Positions 62,176 to 64,000 of a stretch of DNA of 64,000 nt are shown here, in pieces. Below the pieces are notes generated by a model. The model was not told the DNA's origin. It searched no databases and was given only the letters and a program-made list of their open reading frames with translations. This DNA is from Xylocopilactobacillus apicola (GTDB taxonomy: Bacteria > Bacillota > Bacilli > Lactobacillales > Lactobacillaceae): positions 1,054,001 to 1,118,000 of the forward strand of contig NZ_AP026802.1 of NCBI RefSeq assembly GCF_033095985.1. The letters are read 5' to 3'. How positions within the stretch are numbered: the stretch's first letter is position 1; each line of letters begins with the position of its first letter. The position numbers were made by a program, and so were the translations under genes.

Positions 62176-63387
62176 CTAACTTTTGCTTTGTTTACTTTCG
62201 ATAATATCGCCAATTGAAAATCCTGAAGTCTCCGTTGGCTTATACTTCATATTATCATTTGAAGCATTATTACTTTTAGCAGGTCGCTTATCATTTGCTT
62301 TAGGAGTATCTTCTAAAGCCTTGATTGAAAGAGAAAGTCGTTGGTTCTCTTTCTCTAAATCGATAACTTTAACCTTAACATCTTCACCAACCTTTAATAC
62401 TTCATTAGGTGTAGCAATATGTTTATGGCTAATCTGTGAAATATGAACCAATCCTTCAATTTCAGGCAATACTTCCACAAAAGCTCCAAAGCTAGTTAAA
62501 CGTTTGACTTTACCTTCAAGTGTATCCCCGATTTTAACTTTTTCATCAACACTATCCCAAGCCGTCTTTTCTAAAGCTTTTAAAGATAAGGAAACTCTTT
62601 GTCGATCTACATCAACTTTAATGACTTTTGCAGTTACTTCTTCACCAACTGTTAAAACATCATTAGGATCAGTGACCCGTTTACGAGAAATTTCTGAAAT
62701 ATGTACAAGACAATCAATACCATCAACATCAACAAAAGCCCCAAATGGTGTAATTCTTGTAATTTTTCCAGTCACCTCATCACCTTCGTGAAGACGATTT
62801 GCCAATTCAAGAAATTTCTCTTTCTTTTCTTCCTGAACGAAATCTCTTCTAGAAAGAATTAAACGATTTTCTGATGGTTCAATTTCAATTACTTTAACTT
62901 TTAAATCTTTGCCAATATATTGCTTTAAGTTCTTAACAAAATAAGACTCAATTCGAGATGACGGAATAAAACCAACAACTCCTCCAACATCAGCTAAAAG
63001 TCCACCTTTAACTGCCTTAACTACATGAGCAATTAAAGTATCCTCATTTTTTAATCTTTCTTCCAAGGCACTCCACTGTTTACGAGCCTCGATTCGTTTT
63101 CGAGATAATAAGAAATTTCCGTTTTCCTTATCAGCTCCAAACTTAGAGATAACAACTAAATCTAAATCGTCTCCGACTTTAAAAGAATCGTTAATATCAT
63201 CAACTCTTTGAGTTGATAATTCTCTTTCGGGCACAACGCCCTCTAATCCAGTACCTAAAATACTAACTACAAGTTGATTGTCGTCAACTTGCAATATTTC
63301 TGCTTTGACTACATCACCTAAATTTACATTTAAACTTTCATCAAGAGCTTGCGCCATTTCCTGGCTGCCACTAAAATTGTCGCTCAT
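62176..63387 (-). CDS. rpsA: Ribosomal protein S1 homolog
   Basis: A 403-residue protein with four S1 RNA-binding motifs (about 24-95, 110-178, 195-263 and 280-350), each with the F-G/G-x-V-x-H-I-S type core in the later two (GAFVDVDGIDCLVHIS and GAFVEVLPEIEGLVHIS). Gram-positive S1 homologs help translate mRNAs with structured leaders. A low-complexity acidic/basic tail closes it. ATG 63387 has GGAGG seven bases upstream. Order cmk-rpsA-der is conserved. Confidence 0.96.
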   Translation of the reverse strand: MSDNFSGSQEMAQALDESLNVNLGDVVKAEILQVDDNQLVVSILGTGLEGVVPERELSTQRVDDINDSFKVGDDLDLVVISKFGADKENGNFLLSRKRIEARKQWSALEERLKNEDTLIAHVVKAVKGGLLADVGGVVGFIPSSRIESYFVKNLKQYIGKDLKVKVIEIEPSENRLILSRRDFVQEEKKEKFLELANRLHEGDEVTGKITRITPFGAFVDVDGIDCLVHISEISRKRVTDPNDVLTVGEEVTAKVIKVDVDRQRVSLSLKALEKTAWDSVDEKVKIGDTLEGKVKRLTSFGAFVEVLPEIEGLVHISQISHKHIATPNEVLKVGEDVKVKVIDLEKENQRLSLSIKALEDTPKANDKRPAKSNNASNDNMKYKPTETSGFSIGDIIESKQSKS

Positions 63388-63446
63388 GAACTGTCCTCCA
63401 AAAATATGCTAACTATTAATATACTCCAATTTGCAACAAAAATCCA

Positions 63447-64000
63447 TTATCCTTGTATGCGATTTATCAGATTAGTTACAACTTGCTCAATAGTCATATT
63501 GCTGCTATCGACTAGAATAGCGTCATTAGCAGGGATTAAAGGGGCAATTTTTCGATGTGAATCAATTTCATCTCTTTTTTTAATTGCTTGAATAATTTCG
63601 CTCAAATCAGAGGAAATTCCTTTATTTTGGTTCTCTTTAAATCGTCGATTTGCACGAACTTCCGGTGTTGCAGTTAAAAAAAATTTAAAATTTGCCTGAG
63701 GCAAAACGACGGTTCCGATGTCACGACCGTCCATCACTACATTGTTTTTTCGGGCAATTTCTTGCTGAAGTTCAGTTAAATACTTGCGGATTTTTGGGTA
63801 TGAGGCAACTTTAGAAACATTTTTAGCAACGTCAGGTTTACGAATTTGTTCAGAAACATCTTGCTGATCAACAAAATAATGCAATTTTTCTTCAACTACT
63901 TTTACTTCGTAATTCATTTGATTAAGTAGCTTCATCACTGATTCTTCATCATTAAGATTAATTTTTTTTTCTAAACAATAATACGTAAGGGCCCGATACA
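63447..64000 (-). CDS. cmk: Cytidylate kinase (partial)
   Basis: The C-terminal 184 codons of CMP/dCMP kinase; the N-terminal P-loop lies outside the window. The visible part begins YRALTYYCLEKKINL and includes the NMP-binding VVMDGRDIGTVVLP and ATPEVRANRRF lid region. It supplies CDP and UDP, again pyrimidine salvage. The frame is open to the right edge. Confidence 0.94.
   Translation of the reverse strand, partial: YRALTYYCLEKKINLNDEESVMKLLNQMNYEVKVVEEKLHYFVDQQDVSEQIRKPDVAKNVSKVASYPKIRKYLTELQQEIARKNNVVMDGRDIGTVVLPQANFKFFLTATPEVRANRRFKENQNKGISSDLSEIIQAIKKRDEIDSHRKIAPLIPANDAILVDSSNMTIEQVVTNLINRIQG

Overview
The window is a stretch of chromosome from a low-GC Firmicute, most likely a member of the Lactobacillaceae. 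The evidence is the gene order, AT-rich codon use, AAGGAGG-type ribosome binding sites, a type B RNase P RNA, a NlpC/P60 hydrolase with S-layer-type (SLAP-like) repeats, PepX and PepT peptidases, and runs such as rpsU-rnhA-phoH-ybeY-dgkA-cdd-era-recO-glyQS-dnaG-rpoD. Nearly all genes are on the minus strand. I see no prophage, insertion sequence, rRNA operon or CRISPR array. Species cannot be fixed from the sequence alone.

Layout, left to right: an ABC exporter (cut by the left edge) downstream of a cell-wall hydrolase (1-1970); a LexA-controlled Y-family polymerase with a YolD-type partner (2009-3759); DUF3862 protein, thiD and a DegV protein (3764-6211); rqcH (6324-8006). Next comes fhs-lspA-rluD followed by three genes that look like worn pyrR, carA and carB (7990-14508). 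Then an EbsA-like protein, cardiolipin synthase, an RNA methylase, rnpB, gpsB and tRNA-Ala. The uracil permease uraA has a short leader ORF and an attenuator-like terminator (18916-20354). After yabB-yazA and plsC comes the long minus-strand housekeeping block from rpsU (36457) down to a DUF59 gene (22074). A small-gene region holds tRNA-Arg, YitT, DUF5067 lipoprotein, a 60-residue basic protein and DUF3310 (36638-39173). The PPDK/PEPS regulatory protein and pepX follow on the plus strand. Another long minus-strand block runs from DegV2 through ypmR/ypmS, ctpA, lepB, rbgA, rnhB, dprA, topA, trmFO, xerC to hslVU (55618-42466). The window ends with thyA-folA, cca, a TPR protein, hup, der, rpsA and a partial cmk.

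The most notable system concerns pyrimidines. The ancestral lactobacillar order lspA-rluD-pyrR-pyr operon appears to have collapsed to pyrR'-carA'-carB'. All three frames are intact and translationally packed, but each has lost its catalytic motifs: CarA' has Gly for the glutaminase Cys, CarB' is 661 residues without intact ATP-grasp loops, and PyrR' lacks the PRPP loop. About 7 kb away, uraA carries a leader that resembles the UTP-sensing attenuator of enterobacterial pyrBI rather than a PyrR attenuator. Together they suggest a uracil-scavenging organism that dropped de novo UMP synthesis, keeps pseudoenzymes of unknown role, and has changed how it senses pyrimidines. This is inference and is testable.

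Other unusual points: a primary sigma factor with a histone-H1-like Lys/Ala/Thr repeat tail at its N-terminus; two genes (ypmS, der) whose best start codons are ACG and AUA/AUU; a probable leaderless mRNA for the NlpC/P60 hydrolase; and a perfect 10-bp inverted repeat between divergent degV and trhA promoters.
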